Positions 17,381 through 28,166 of a stretch of 64,000 nucleotides of DNA are shown here, piece after piece. Each line of letters starts with the position of its first letter. The stretch's first letter is position 1. Source of the stretch: Rhizobium tumorigenes (GTDB lineage Bacteria; Pseudomonadota; Alphaproteobacteria; Rhizobiales; Rhizobiaceae). A program made the position numbers and the translations under genes. Location: positions 124,001 through 188,000 of the forward strand of contig NZ_CP117257.1 of NCBI RefSeq assembly GCF_003240565.2, in the 5' to 3' direction. Below the pieces are notes generated by a model. It searched no databases. It was not told the DNA's origin and was given only the letters and a program-made list of their open reading frames with translations.

Positions 17381-19374
17381 AAGCTTCACCGGACCTAAAG
17401 CGGCGGCGGCGGCGGGATCTGCAAGGAAGCTTCACCGGACCTAAAGCGGCGGCGGCGGCGGGATCTGCAAGGAAGCTTCACCGGACCTAAAGCGGCGGCG
17501 GCGGCGGGATCTGCAAGGAAGCTTCACCGGACCTAAAGCGGCGGCGGCGGCGGGATCTGCAAGGAAGCTTCACCGGACCTAAAGCGGCGGCGGCGGCGGG
17601 ATCTGCAAGGAAGCTTCACCGGACCTAAAGCGGCGGCGGCGGCGGGATCTGCAAGGAAGCTTCACCGGACCTAAAGCGGCGGCGGCGGCGGGATCTGCAA
17701 GGAAGCTTCACCGGACCTAAAGCGGCGGCGGCGGCGGGATCTGCAAGGAAGCTTCACCGGACCTAAAGCGGCGGCGGCGGCGGGATCTGCAAGGAAGCTT
17801 CACCGGACCTAAAGCGGCGGCGGCGGCGGGATCTGCAAGGAAGCTTCACCGGACCTAAAGCGGCGGCGGCGGCGGGATCTGCAAGGAAGCTTCACCGGAC
17901 CTAAAGCGGCGGCGGCGGCGGGATCTGCAAGGAAGCTTCACCGGACCTAAAGCGGCGGCGGCGGCGGGATCTGCAAGGAAGCTTCACCGGACCTAAAGCG
18001 GCGGCGGCGGCGGGATCTGCAAGGAAGCTTCACCGGACCTAAAGCGGCGGCGGCGGCGGGATCTGCAAGGAAGCTTCACCGGACCTAAAGCGGCGGCGGC
18101 GGCGGGATCTGCAAGGAAGCTTCACCGGACCTAAAGCGGCGGCGGCGGCGGGATCTGCAAGGAAGCTTCACCGGACCTAAAGCGGCGGCGGCGGCGGGAT
18201 CTGCAAGGAAGCTTCACCGGACCTAAAGCGGCGGCGGCGGCGGGATCTGCAAGGAAGCTTCACCGGACCTAAAGCGGCGGCGGCGGCGGGATCTGCAAGG
18301 AAGCTTCACCGGACCTAAAGCGGCGGCGGCGGCGGGATCTGCAAGGAAGCTTCACCGGACCTAAAGCGGCGGCGGCGGCGGGATCTGCAAGGAAGCTTCA
18401 CCGGACCTAAAGCGGCGGCGGCGGCGGGATCTGCAAGGAAGCTTCACCGGACCTAAAGCGGCGGCGGCGGCGGGATCTGCAAGGAAGCTTCACCGGACCT
18501 AAAGCGGCGGCGGCGGCGGGATCTGCAAGGAAGCTTCACCGGACCTAAAGCGGCGGCGGCGGCGGGATCTGCAAGGAAGCTTCACCGGACCTAAAGCGGC
18601 GGCGGCGGCGGGATCTGCAAGGAAGCTTCACCGGACCTAAAGCGGCGGCGGCGGCGGGATCTGCAAGGAAGCTTCACCGGACCTAAAGCGGCGGCGGCGG
18701 CGGGATCTGCAAGGAAGCTTCACCGGACCTAAAGCGGCGGCGGCGGCGGGATCTGCAAGGAAGCTTCACCGGACCTAAAGCGGCGGCGGCGGCGGGATCT
18801 GCAAGGAAGCTTCACCGGACCTAAAGCGGCGGCGGCGGCGGGATCTGCAAGGAAGCTTCACCGGACCTAAAGCGGCGGCGGCGGCGGGATCTGCAAGGAA
18901 GCTTCACCGGACCTAAAGCGGCGGCGGCGGCGGGATCTGCAAGGAAGCTTCACCGGACCTAAAGCGGCGGCGGCGGCGGGATCTGCAAGGAAGCTTCACC
19001 GGACCTAAAGCGGCGGCGGCGGCGGCGGGATCTGCAAGGAAGCTTCACCGGACCTAAAGCGGCGGCGGCGGCGGCGGGATCTGCAAGGAAGCTTCACCGG
19101 ACCTAAAGCGGCGGCGGCGGCGGCGGGATCTGCAAGGAAGCTTCACCGGACCTAAAGCGGCGGCGGCGGCGGCGGGATCTGCAAGGAAGCTTCACCGGAC
19201 CTAAAGCGGCGGCGGCGGCGGCGGGATCTGCAAGGAAGCTTCACCGGACCTAAAGCGGCGGCGGCGGCGGCGGGATCTGCAAGGAAGCTTCACCGGACCT
19301 AAAGCGGCGGCGGCGGCGGCGGGATCTGCAAGGAAGCTTCACCGGACCTAAAGCGGCGGCGGCGGCGGCGGCGG
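17381..19374. repeat. Satellite: 43 tandem copies of a 46/49-bp unit ending at the left border
   Basis: Each unit starts with a HindIII site, aagcttcaccggacctaaag, followed by a CGG run and then gggatctgcaagg. The first 36 unit starts (17381 to 18991) are exactly 46 bp apart. The last seven (19040, 19089, 19138, 19187, 19236, 19285, 19334) follow at 49-bp spacing because the CGG run is one triplet longer. The final run is longer still and supplies the first bases of the left border. I saw no base changes within units other than the CGG count. Since 46 and 49 are not multiples of three, no reading frame is conserved. Function is unknown. Confidence 0.97.
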
Positions 19375-19399
19375 CGGCAGGATATATCGAATTGTAAAT
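19375..19399 (+). other. T-DNA left border (25 bp)
   Basis: The sequence CGGCAGGATATAT, five variable bases (CGAAT), then TGTAAAT fits the border consensus and particularly the left border of the octopine TL-DNA as I recall it. VirD2 is expected to nick after the third base. Its first bases belong to the terminal CGG run of the adjacent satellite. Confidence 0.92.
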
Positions 19400-19670
19400 G
19401 TATCCATGACAGTCCGGGAACTACACACTGATCATCAATGAATATGTTGGTAAATGGAACTGCCCCATAAAAACCGTTGCGGACACCTCTCGGAATGCGG
19501 GTGATTTCTTCTTCGGTCATGAGCATGCGGTTGAGTTCCGTGGTGCGTCCGGCCTGTTGACGTGCACCGCTTAGATGCCGGCCATTATTGTTCGTGCGGG
19601 GATTCGGTTTATATCGGACAGACATGCTCGAGGCACGTGGTTTTTAACGGGGTTTCCGATCCTGTCACTC
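19400..19670. other. Left-border-proximal DNA without an intact gene
   Basis: There is no complete gene. A minus-strand stretch around 19480-19560 reads RTTELNRMLMTEEEITRIP, faintly like the C-terminus of TraG/VirD4-type coupling proteins, but it is too short for a firm call. Confidence 0.3.
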
Positions 19671-20161
19671 TCAACTTTCGCCCATAAACCTCCGCTTAGA
19701 ACCACGCATGCCGACAATGAGGATCAGGACGCGCGAAGCTCCATCTTGGCAAGGCGTGCCTTGATACTGGATAAGTTGGTGCAGATCAGCCTTTTTATTT
19801 GACCACTTGCGGACGGGCAACCCATACTTTTTTGACGCTGATGCTATCTCGAGCTTCCTTGAGGATTTGCCTCCGTCTTCTTGCCTCTTGCCGAGGAGGC
19901 GCTGCAGCTCTTTCACGTGGTTCTGACGTACAACCTCTTTAAGCGATGCGGTGACAGTTAGCGCGCCCTGCGCTGCAAGCCTGCGCCAGGCGAATGACTG
20001 GTTCGGCTGAATGCCATGGCGTCGAGCAACGATGCTCACCGTGACATCAGACTCGTACGTCGGTACGTCTCCTGGACTATCGCCAGCTTTTCCGCTGTCG
20101 ACCAGTGACGGCGGCGCTCAGGGCCGGACAGGACTTCTATCTTCGGATTGCGACTAGTCAT
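19671..20161 (-). pseudogene. IS3-family OrfA transposase relic inside the T-DNA
   Basis: The start at 20161 reads MTSRNPKIEVLSGPERRRHW, then STAEKLAIVQETY, typical of the helix-turn-helix OrfA of IS3-type elements. A short duplication (two copies of acgtaccg near 20050-20070) shifts the frame. The match continues in another frame as VSIVARRHGIQPNQSFAW and LQRLLGK. No OrfB is present, so the element is dead. Confidence 0.7.
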
Positions 20162-20408
20162 AATAGTCACATTACTGCTCACACTAAAAAATTGGGAGAT
20201 CGTGTCCGAGGATTTATGGAGCCATTACAGTAAGTGCAGAAACGGAATAACAAGAATTTAATACGCTTATTTTATTGCCATAAGATAGGAAATTACATTA
20301 TTATAACAGCAAAATACACATTAACTAATGAGAAGTTGCATCGAATTACATTGATATTGAAAAAGTAATAAATATATTACTTTAATACCGACGCTTTTAT
20401 TTCGGCAT

Positions 20409-21680
20409 TCACACATTAACATCCAGATGGGGGCTTAGATGAGAAACTTCACGATCGATGCCCTGATTTCGCCATTCCCAGATAGCCATTTCATCTTCAG
20501 ATCGATCTGAGATTACCCAGTCCGCAATTGTTGCCGAATTTCCTGGTGTTCCTTTTCTCCACCGTATGTATTTCCGCTCGTCGGTCTCATGACGTCGAGC
20601 CCTGCCTGTTTTAATGTCGATTGAGAACTCAGCCCTCTCGCCACAATCCAGAAAGGCTGCGAAGTCATAGCATCTAGTAACCGCAGCAAACTTCAAGTGA
20701 GGGCGTTTAGCTCTAATCATCGTATCCTCCTTGACGTAATGCGCGAGTCTAACTGCGGCTTGATCTGAATCAAAAGCCAACAGGACATCTGCAACGACAA
20801 CTCGGCCCAACAAGTTTTTGGTCACCCTGGAGAAAACAACATGTACCGCCACAATCCGCATGTCTTGCATTAGCAAGGAATCAATCCAGGTTTTGCCTGC
20901 CAAATACAAATCATCGACTGTGGGTTCAGTAACTTGACGCAGACGGGCCAGACGGCAAAGTTCTTCAGGAAAAAGAGCGGGCATCAAAGCGATTGATTTC
21001 CTCCAATCAGATGCGGGCTGGGCTTTTAAAACTGCGTCGACAAAGGCACTACCGTGTGGGTATTCAAATGTGTAGAAAAGTACAACAACTCTTTGATGGT
21101 ATTCCGGTCGGTGGCTAAGCCAAGCCACAATCACGTGAGCTTCGTAGTTCCTGCCGTCTAGGAAAATGGTGGCATCTGGATTAGCCGAAAATACCTTCCC
21201 CAATATTTCGTCTAACAAAGGAATATGATCAATGGTTTCAAGATACCTATCTTGTATTACCCCATTGGACACCTCTCGAATAATAACAGGCACGTCCTTG
21301 ATGTCTGATGAGTGAATTTCATTGAAAAGATTATCTCCCAATTTTTCAGACACTCGCCAAGTGTTAAGATCATGAGAAACGATAGGTACATTATCTGAAG
21401 TTAAACAGACGTCCAACTCGCTCAGATTGCGTCCACCTTGCCCCAGCGCGGCTAACAATGAGCTCGCGGTGCATTCTTGAATGCGGTTCCCTAAATTGAA
21501 CATTCCTCTATGCTCAATGACCTGTAAGGGCAGGTTCTCCTCGAGCCGCTCTAGAAGCTTTGGGACAGAATGGCGTGCGAGAACCTCAGGGGGAGTGACG
21601 TTTTCTGGAAGATCCCAATGAAGCGTCCAAGCCGGCCAAGCGGTTTCGTCCACCTTGTGTGGCTTACGCTGACAAAGCAC
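20409..21680 (-). CDS. acs: Agrocinopine synthase, start region possibly frameshifted
   Basis: Acs makes the phosphorylated sugar opine agrocinopine in transformed plants. It is a glycerophosphodiester-phosphodiesterase-like protein: LPLQVIEHRG, then SELDVCLTSDNVPIVSHD, supplies the Glu/Asp/His metal-site pattern of that fold. Its place next to the left border matches pTiC58. The open frame begins only with GTG (21680), which plants would not use. An ATG-started frame lies just upstream (MAMNVRMLCCFLIKKRPDVPFF, from about 21751) one base out of register. The two meet at a run of eight A on the + strand (21687-21694). One more base there would fuse them into a protein of about 450 residues. 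The defect could be genuine or a homopolymer sequencing error. Confidence 0.82.
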   Translation of the reverse strand: MLCQRKPHKVDETAWPAWTLHWDLPENVTPPEVLARHSVPKLLERLEENLPLQVIEHRGMFNLGNRIQECTASSLLAALGQGGRNLSELDVCLTSDNVPIVSHDLNTWRVSEKLGDNLFNEIHSSDIKDVPVIIREVSNGVIQDRYLETIDHIPLLDEILGKVFSANPDATIFLDGRNYEAHVIVAWLSHRPEYHQRVVVLFYTFEYPHGSAFVDAVLKAQPASDWRKSIALMPALFPEELCRLARLRQVTEPTVDDLYLAGKTWIDSLLMQDMRIVAVHVVFSRVTKNLLGRVVVADVLLAFDSDQAAVRLAHYVKEDTMIRAKRPHLKFAAVTRCYDFAAFLDCGERAEFSIDIKTGRARRHETDERKYIRWRKGTPGNSATIADWVISDRSEDEMAIWEWRNQGIDREVSHLSPHLDVNV

Positions 21681-21751
21681 CTGCGCAAAAAAAACGGGAC
21701 GTCAGGACGCTTTTTGATGAGAAAACAACAAAGCATTCTTACATTCATAGC

Positions 21752-22260
21752 CATCTGCGAACTAAAGCCAATAGCCGGGAGCAAGATTGGAATTGCTGCG
21801 ATCTCGATCTAAAAGTGACAAGCGAAAAGTTCGGTGCGACGTATAAAAATAATGGCAAGATATGTATTTAAATGATGGATAAAGGCTGACAGTTTTAGCT
21901 AATAATGTAGTGGGGCTCATTAACCTAGCTGGAATCACTGCCCGCCTAATCAGTCAGTGTCTTATTTTCGGCGTCAATTTGTCCCCCCCTATACGACTAA
22001 TTGCGCAAAATATTCAAACTGCTGGCCTCACATCGCGCCGTTGCCGGCGGTCTCACCGAAATGTGGGCCCTACTCTTGAAAAATCGTCCATCAACATAAA
22101 TTTAATGAGCTAAAAAACGAAATACTTCGGGGCCGTCTCAATTGATTCAAACCGCTATCCCGTGATTTATGCTATCGGGTAGCCAATATTAAGGGTACTC
22201 ACGCACGTATAATAATCAACTTAGGCTGATTGACATTCAAAAAGAACTCTCTTGTTCGAT
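21752..22260. promoter_or_regulatory. Divergent acs / gene 5 promoter region
   Basis: This AT-rich stretch lies between the divergent acs and gene 5 genes. No other gene is visible. It must contain the plant-active promoters of both, but I could not fix TATA boxes with confidence. Confidence 0.45.
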
Positions 22261-22944
22261 ATGGATCACAGTCGGCCGATATTCAACGTTATCGACAGCT
22301 CGCATATACAAGACCGGAGTGAACTTGAAATCGTCCTACTTGCTACAAGGGAAAATTATCTCAGTTTTACAGAAACGAATCTAATTCCTGCTCAACGCTC
22401 TTGGATAGATTTTATCATTGATACTAATGTACCGATTGATCCAGCTGCAGACGAAGTGGTCAAGCGCTTCCGCAGTGTTGCTTGCTTGCCAGGGCCGGTA
22501 GGTATGCCCCTGAATATTATACTAAAAGATTCTCTAATGTACGTTTATTGTTCGTTTCGAGAAATGCGAAGGTATGCATGCGAGCGATTTTATGAGGGCT
22601 TTTCCGGCAAAGGCGTGGTCATCTCCACCGTTCCACCCTATGCCCAAGGATTAACAAAAGAAACTATGAGGTGGTGGCAGAACGAGGTCTGTCAAATTAC
22701 AAACAATGAAAAAAATGACTTGGATGCTTATATTGCTTTCCTTCCGAATACTTCGCTTCAGAACACAAGTTTCTCGCACGTGAAGATCGGCGGCGATACC
22801 TTCCTGGCGCCATCCCGGGCTGACCCTTTCTGTGTTGAAATAGTCGCGGTCGGCAAAGCTCTCTTTCAGGATAACGGGCTGAAAAAGGCACCCAAGGCGG
22901 GGTGGACAATGGCTCTCACCTCCTTGTTGAAGCGCTTGGTCTAA
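22261..22944 (+). CDS. 5: Plast-family T-DNA protein, gene 5 position
   Basis: This 227-residue protein (ATG at 22261; the upstream TTG is irrelevant for plant expression) belongs by pattern to the RolB/plast family. It contains the typical segments RFRSVACLPGPVGMPLN, VYCSFREMRRYACERFYEGF, STVPPYAQGLTKETMRWWQNEVC and DLDAYIAFLPNTSLQNT. Its place between acs and iaaH is that of gene 5, which in octopine strains directs indole-3-lactate formation and moderates auxin response. Assignment to gene 5 rests on position, not on a recognised diagnostic residue. A poly(A)-type AATAAA lies at 23113-23118. Confidence 0.72.
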   Translation: MDHSRPIFNVIDSSHIQDRSELEIVLLATRENYLSFTETNLIPAQRSWIDFIIDTNVPIDPAADEVVKRFRSVACLPGPVGMPLNIILKDSLMYVYCSFREMRRYACERFYEGFSGKGVVISTVPPYAQGLTKETMRWWQNEVCQITNNEKNDLDAYIAFLPNTSLQNTSFSHVKIGGDTFLAPSRADPFCVEIVAVGKALFQDNGLKKAPKAGWTMALTSLLKRLV

Positions 22945-23453
22945 TACGCACATCTGTGTGTGAGCGGGAATGAAGCAACAGTGTCCGATCGTAACGAAAT
23001 GTGTCAAGTCTATGTAATGATAATAAGATGATGTAGCCTGCATGCAGATAATCAGTGTATTTCCAATATGTACTTTAATTACCGATGTCGTATCGTTGTG
23101 TGCTTTATGAATAATAAATTATTTACCATAGATGTATCTGATTAATATTTAGGTCTCGAGTCGCAGTATAACGTTTGAGCCGTTCTATCAATCAAAGCAA
23201 ATTAAAGGTGTAGCCTATGTAAATTGCTAATTTTATTTTTGCTTTAGAATCTAATTTACCACTGAATTATAAGATAATGCTTATTCTAAGCTTTGAGAAG
23301 GATTAACTAAAAATTTTATATATCGATTTTTATTATATCAAGCAGATGTTTCGATCTTGGTGGCGACACAGACGCGCTGAGTATTCTATGAATTTCAAGA
23401 ATAATTATAAATGAAGCGCAGATTTATTAGACAATAATTGGCGTGGTAAACAG
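22945..23453. other. AT-rich intergenic region between gene 5 and iaaH 3' ends
   Basis: The two flanking genes converge here. An AATAAA at 23113-23118 (+) and its complement TTTATT at 23232-23237 are suitable poly(A) signals for gene 5 and iaaH respectively. No gene is visible. Confidence 0.5.
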
Positions 23454-24857
23454 CTAGTTCGGCACATCTGAGAAAGAACGAAAATTTATGGCTTTTTCTA
23501 ATGCTGCCCCGATTGCTAACAGACGGTGGTCTGAACCCGCTAATCCATCAATTTCCATTCCAACAGGCAAGCGATCAGGTGTAAGGCCAACAGGAAGGCT
23601 CAACCCAGGTAGGCCTGCGTTGCTGCTTGGATCCACGTTTCGCACGTAGATCTTGAAAGTGTTCACCATTGAGCCATTGTGGATGACTGAGGAATCCTGA
23701 CCTATGGCTTTGGCCGCCAAGGGTGCAGTTGGGAAGAGAATTGCATCTAACCGATAGAGTCTGAAGTAGTTGCGATAAGCGGCTTGGAGCCTTGGCCTGA
23801 AGGAGTGACGCGCCAGTTCATATTCAGCGTTGGAAATTTGATGTCCCTCAATTTGTGCGTTGACAATGTCCGCTACATCGGGACTACGAATTTCTTTGAT
23901 AACGTCAGAAAAAGAAACTGTTCCCACAAACTCGTCGAGATACTGTTTTAGAGCGTGTGGAAATTCATAAAGTGCAATTGGCAAGCTGGCCCCGTTGTTC
24001 AGATCCTCCAGGTGGGGAATATTGGCTTCAACGAAGGTTACGCCTCTGTTGGCTAGCAAGCGAATCGTCGTTTCAGCTGCCAAGGCCACATCAGCATCAA
24101 GGTCACCGTAAAAGTAGGTAGTGGGGAGGCCGATCCGAAGCCCCTTCAGTGGCACGGGCGGAATTCTCGCCGGCCTTCGGGATATCACCTGGTCGAGAAT
24201 TACAACATCGGCTACGCACTGCGCTATGATTCCGGCGGTGTCTCGGGTCGGACTAACCGGTATTATCCGATCTCCCGGATATCGACCAAGTGTCGGTCGA
24301 AATCCTACTACGCCACACAGGGCTGCGGGTAGGCGAACAGATGCACCGGTATCGGTGCCTATGCCGCCCAACATCAATCGGCTTGCCACCGCAGCAGCCA
24401 CACCACCGCTTGAGCCTCCTGGTATCAGACCTGGATTCCACGGGTTCCGCACCGCCCCGGTGGCATAGTTGTTGCTCGTAATTCCAAACGATAACTCATG
24501 CATGTTTCCCGAAGCACCCGGCAGGGCTCCAGCTGAAAAAAGTCTTTCTGCGACGCGGGATGGTATCTTTGGCAAGTGGTTTATCAGTGCCGGCGTAGCA
24601 GCGCTGGTAGGAAATATGCCGGTCGCGATGTTCGCCTTAAAACAGAGTGGAATGCCGCAAAGACCTACTCCGGCGTTTCCATGGCGATCAATTTTTTTGG
24701 CGCTTCGCCGCAAGCCATCCCAGTCTGTAGCCAGAAGGGCATTCAATGCTTTTGCAGCTTCACAACGCGCGATTAGAGTTTCTACTAGTTCTAAGCATGA
24801 GTAGTCTTTCCGTCTTAGGCGTTCTAGGGTTTGTGCTAACGAGGTAATGGGCACCAT
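23454..24857 (-). CDS. iaaH: Indoleacetamide hydrolase
   Basis: IaaH hydrolyses indole-3-acetamide to the auxin indole-3-acetic acid, the second step after IaaM, in transformed plant cells. The 467 residues match the usual length. It is an amidase-signature enzyme: the catalytic Lys lies in LCFKANI (about 74), and the Ser-rich motif [17 protein letters not shown] (about 143-159) is followed by [16 protein letters not shown]. The gene is intact and divergent from iaaM with 339 bp between the start codons. The start [15 protein letters not shown] agrees with the family. Confidence 0.95.
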   Translation of the reverse strand: MVPITSLAQTLERLRRKDYSCLELVETLIARCEAAKALNALLATDWDGLRRSAKKIDRHGNAGVGLCGIPLCFKANIATGIFPTSAATPALINHLPKIPSRVAERLFSAGALPGASGNMHELSFGITSNNYATGAVRNPWNPGLIPGGSSGGVAAAVASRLMLGGIGTDTGASVRLPAALCGVVGFRPTLGRYPGDRIIPVSPTRDTAGIIAQCVADVVILDQVISRRPARIPPVPLKGLRIGLPTTYFYGDLDADVALAAETTIRLLANRGVTFVEANIPHLEDLNNGASLPIALYEFPHALKQYLDEFVGTVSFSDVIKEIRSPDVADIVNAQIEGHQISNAEYELARHSFRPRLQAAYRNYFRLYRLDAILFPTAPLAAKAIGQDSSVIHNGSMVNTFKIYVRNVDPSSNAGLPGLSLPVGLTPDRLPVGMEIDGLAGSDHRLLAIGAALEKAINFRSFSDVPN

Positions 24858-25196
24858 CTTTCTGGATTGGGGATTTTAAGCCCATTTCAGATCAAATAAA
24901 TATACCGCGCTTGGGCCCAAATTGCGCGATTATTGGAGGGAATTTCCCAATCACGGCGTATGATCCGAATTATTGGAGGTATTAAGGGCACTTTTTCAAA
25001 CGGAAACAGTATTGTATCAATCAATATTCAACCTGATTGAGCGGCGAGTTGGACCCGCGTGAATATTCTATTGAAAAACGCCAAAATTGTCGCTTTCCAT
25101 TGGGATGTCAATGCACAGTATGTTCCCCGATTTTCAACTTAAATAGAAACGGTTGATGTCTTTAGTTATCTACACAAAGACCAATCTTCCCTAGCA
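24858..25196. promoter_or_regulatory. Divergent iaaH / iaaM promoter region
   Basis: This 339-bp AT-rich region between the two auxin genes contains no gene. A short sequence, AATTATTGGAGG, occurs at about 24969, and a related GATTATTGGAGG at about 24929, possibly a repeated promoter element. Confidence 0.45.
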
Positions 25197-27464
25197 ATGT
25201 CAGCCTCATCTCTTTTTGATAAACAATGCGATCATTTCTCTACCAAAATTGTGGATCTGATAATGGTCGACAAGGCTGATGAATTGGACCGCCGCGTTGC
25301 CGCAGCCTTCTCAGAACGAGAAGCTTCGAGGGAAAGAAGAATTACTCAAATTTCCGGCGAGTGCCGCGCTGGGTTAGCTTGCAAAAGGCTGGCCGACGGT
25401 CGCTTTCCGGAGATCTCAGCCGGTCAGAGGGTCGCAGTCCTCTCCGCTTACATCTATGTTGGCGAGGAAATTCTGAGGTGGATACTCGAACCAGAAGCTT
25501 CGGTGCGAACAAGAGTGAGTGGTCTCGTTGCCATCGACCTTGCACCATCTTGCATGGATATCTCCAGAGCTCAACTTCTCCAAACCATGAATTTGCTGAG
25601 TGGTAAAAGATGTGCACCCAGCGACCTTAGTCATTTCGTGGCCATTTCAATCTCTGAGACTGCCCGCTCCCGAACCCTGCAAATGGCGCCGTACGAAGAA
25701 GGCTCGTTGAAAAGCGTTACCGGGTTTACCGTAATCATTGAAGAGGCAGTACCATTTGACATGGTAGCTTATGGTCGAAACCTGATGCTGAAGGCTTCGG
25801 CAGGGTCCTTTCCAACGATCGACTTGCTCTACGACTACAGATTGTTTCTCGACAAATGTTCAGATAGTGGGCGGATCGGCTTCTTTCCAGAAGATGTTCC
25901 CAGGCCAAAAGTAGCGGTCATTGGGGCTGGCATTTCCGGGCTCGTGGTGGCAAGCGAACTGCTTCATGCTGGCGTAGACGATGTTACAATATATGAAGCA
26001 GGTGATCGGGTTGGAGGCAAGCTTTGGTCACATGCTTTCAAGGACGCTCCGAGCGTCGTGGCCGAAATGGGGGCGATGCGATTTCCTCCTGCTGCATCGT
26101 GCTTGTTTTTCTTCCTCGAGCGGTACGGTCTGTCTTCGATGAGGCCGTTCCCAAATCCCGGCACAGTCGACACTGACTTGGTCTACGAGGGTTGCCGATA
26201 CATGTGGAAAGCCGGGCAGCAGCCACCGAAGTTGTTCCATCGCGTTTATAGCGGGTGGCATGCGTTCTTGAAGGACGGTTTCCTTGAGGGAGATATTGTG
26301 TTGGCTTCGCCTGATGCTATCACTGAGGCCTTGAAATTAGGGGACATTAGGCGGGCTCATGACGCCTGGCAAATTTGGCTGAACCGTTTCGGGAGGGAGT
26401 CGTTCTCTTCAGCGATAGAGAGGATCTTTCTGGGCACGCATCCTCCCGGTGGTGAAACATGGAGTTTCCCTCATGATTGGGACCTATTCAAGCTAATGGG
26501 AATAGGATCTGGCGGGTTTGGTCCAGTTTTTGAAAGCGGGTTTATTGAGATCCTTCGCTTGGTCATAAACGGATATGAAGAAAATCAGCGTATGTGCTCT
26601 GAAGGAATCTCAGAACTTCCACGTCGGATCGCCTCTCAAGTGGTTAATGGCGTGTCTGTAAGCCAGCGTATACGCCATGTTCAAGTCAGGGCGGTTGAGA
26701 AGGAAAAGACAAAAATAAAGATAAGGCTTAAGAGCGGGATATCTGAACTTTATGATAAGGTGGTGGTTACATCTGGACTCGCAAATATCCAACTCAGGCA
26801 TCGTCTGACATCCGATACCACCATTTTTCGTGCACCAGTGAACCAAGCCGTTGATAACAGCCACATGACGGGCTCTTCAAAATTGTTCCTGCTGACTGAA
26901 CGTAAATTTTGGTTTGACCATATGCTCCCGTCCTGTGTCCTCATGGACGGGGTCGCAAAGGCAGTGTATTGTCTGGACTATGAGCCGCAGGATCCGAACG
27001 GTAAAGGTGTGGTGCTCATCAGTTATACATGGGAGGACGACTCCCACAAGCTATTGGCGATCCCCGACAAAAAAGAGCGATTATGTCTGCTACGGGACGC
27101 AATTTCGAAATCGTTCCCGGCGTTTGCCCGGCATTTAGTTCCCGCTTGCGCTGATTACGACCAAAATGTTGTTCAACATGATTGGCTTACAGACGAGAAT
27201 GCCGGCGGAGCTTTCAAACTCAACCGGCGTGGCGAGGATTTTTATTCTGAAGAACTTTTCTTTCAAGCGCTGGACATGACTAATGATACTGGAGTTTACT
27301 TGGCGGGTTGCAGTTGTTCCTTTACCGGTGGATGGGTGGAGGGCGCTATTCAGACCGCGTGTAATGCCGTCTGTGCAATTATCCACAATTGTGGAGGTGT
27401 TTTAGCAAAGGACAATCCTCTCGAACACTCTTGGAGGAGATATAACTACCGCAATAGAAATTAA
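25197..27464 (+). CDS. iaaM: Tryptophan 2-monooxygenase
   Basis: IaaM converts tryptophan to indole-3-acetamide, the first step of the T-DNA auxin pathway. The 755 residues equal the usual length. The FAD-binding dinucleotide fold VAVIGAGISGLVVASELLHAG starts near residue 239 and is followed by IYEAGDRVGGKLWSH and GAMRFPPAAS, typical of flavin amine oxidases. The N-terminal 200 residues form the plast-related extension found in Ti-plasmid IaaM. The start MSASSLFDKQCDHFSTK agrees with the family. An AATAAA lies at 27549-27554. The gene appears intact. Confidence 0.96.
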   Translation: MSASSLFDKQCDHFSTKIVDLIMVDKADELDRRVAAAFSEREASRERRITQISGECRAGLACKRLADGRFPEISAGQRVAVLSAYIYVGEEILRWILEPEASVRTRVSGLVAIDLAPSCMDISRAQLLQTMNLLSGKRCAPSDLSHFVAISISETARSRTLQMAPYEEGSLKSVTGFTVIIEEAVPFDMVAYGRNLMLKASAGSFPTIDLLYDYRLFLDKCSDSGRIGFFPEDVPRPKVAVIGAGISGLVVASELLHAGVDDVTIYEAGDRVGGKLWSHAFKDAPSVVAEMGAMRFPPAASCLFFFLERYGLSSMRPFPNPGTVDTDLVYEGCRYMWKAGQQPPKLFHRVYSGWHAFLKDGFLEGDIVLASPDAITEALKLGDIRRAHDAWQIWLNRFGRESFSSAIERIFLGTHPPGGETWSFPHDWDLFKLMGIGSGGFGPVFESGFIEILRLVINGYEENQRMCSEGISELPRRIASQVVNGVSVSQRIRHVQVRAVEKEKTKIKIRLKSGISELYDKVVVTSGLANIQLRHRLTSDTTIFRAPVNQAVDNSHMTGSSKLFLLTERKFWFDHMLPSCVLMDGVAKAVYCLDYEPQDPNGKGVVLISYTWEDDSHKLLAIPDKKERLCLLRDAISKSFPAFARHLVPACADYDQNVVQHDWLTDENAGGAFKLNRRGEDFYSEELFFQALDMTNDTGVYLAGCSCSFTGGWVEGAIQTACNAVCAIIHNCGGVLAKDNPLEHSWRRYNYRNRN

Positions 27465-28166
27465 TCTGCGTATCCTGTTACAAGTATTGCACGTTTTATA
27501 AATTGCTATTAATGAATCTTGATGTTTAACAACGAATATGATGGTGTAAATAAAATTTCTGTAATTCTATTAACCTCCATTATGTTGAGGTGCGCAGTAA
27601 TATGTTGAGGTATAGTTAAAATATCAACTGTCGCGTTTATTGAATGGTAATATTATTCCAACGGTAGAATATCTTTGATTTTGTCACAATGACAACGACT
27701 GCAAGAAGTAAATAATAGACACCGTTGTTAAGGAATTGCTATCACATGTGCCTAACAATATGGACATATTTAAGTCAAATATGAAATAGTCGCCCTTATT
27801 TTGACGTCTCACCTAATCAACTATTACAAACGATTTCACTCTCTCGCCAGCAATGATGATAATCAGCGCAGACAAGTGGCAGTAAAGCGCGGAAAAACGT
27901 CCTCAAGTGGCATGAATAGCTGCCTCTATAGTGCTGATTTAGTCAGCCTTATTTTGACTTAAAGGCGCCTTCGTTGGTGACAAATTGCTTTCAAGGAAAC
28001 AGCCGTGCCCCACACTTTGTTGAAAAACAAGTTGCCCTTTGGAGAGACGCTAAAGCCATTTGCTCTTCAATAAGGAATCTCGAGGAAGACAATATAACAG
28101 CCTGTGATGATACACTTCTCGAACCCAAAAAATATCAATTTGTATTCAAGATATCGCAAAACACTT
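27465..28166. promoter_or_regulatory. iaaM 3' region and ipt promoter
   Basis: This AT-rich region carries the iaaM poly(A) signal at its left and the ipt promoter at its right. A frame continuous with ipt is open from an ATG at 28104, which could add 21 residues to Ipt if transcription starts upstream of it. No other gene is seen. Confidence 0.5.

Noticed and set aside
17381..19374. Array resembles a CRISPR at first glance
   Set aside because: The whole 46/49-bp unit is repeated with no unique spacers and no cas genes nearby; it is a satellite.
19299..19625. Minus-strand frame running from the T-DNA into the satellite
   Set aside because: Its C-terminal half is translation of the CGG repeat and the border; only a weak TraG-like patch (RTTELNRMLMTEEEITRIP) is visible, too short to call.
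28104..28166. 21-residue N-terminal extension of Ipt
   Set aside because: The conserved Ipt start is MDLRLIFGP at 28167; the upstream ATG is not supported without a transcript start.
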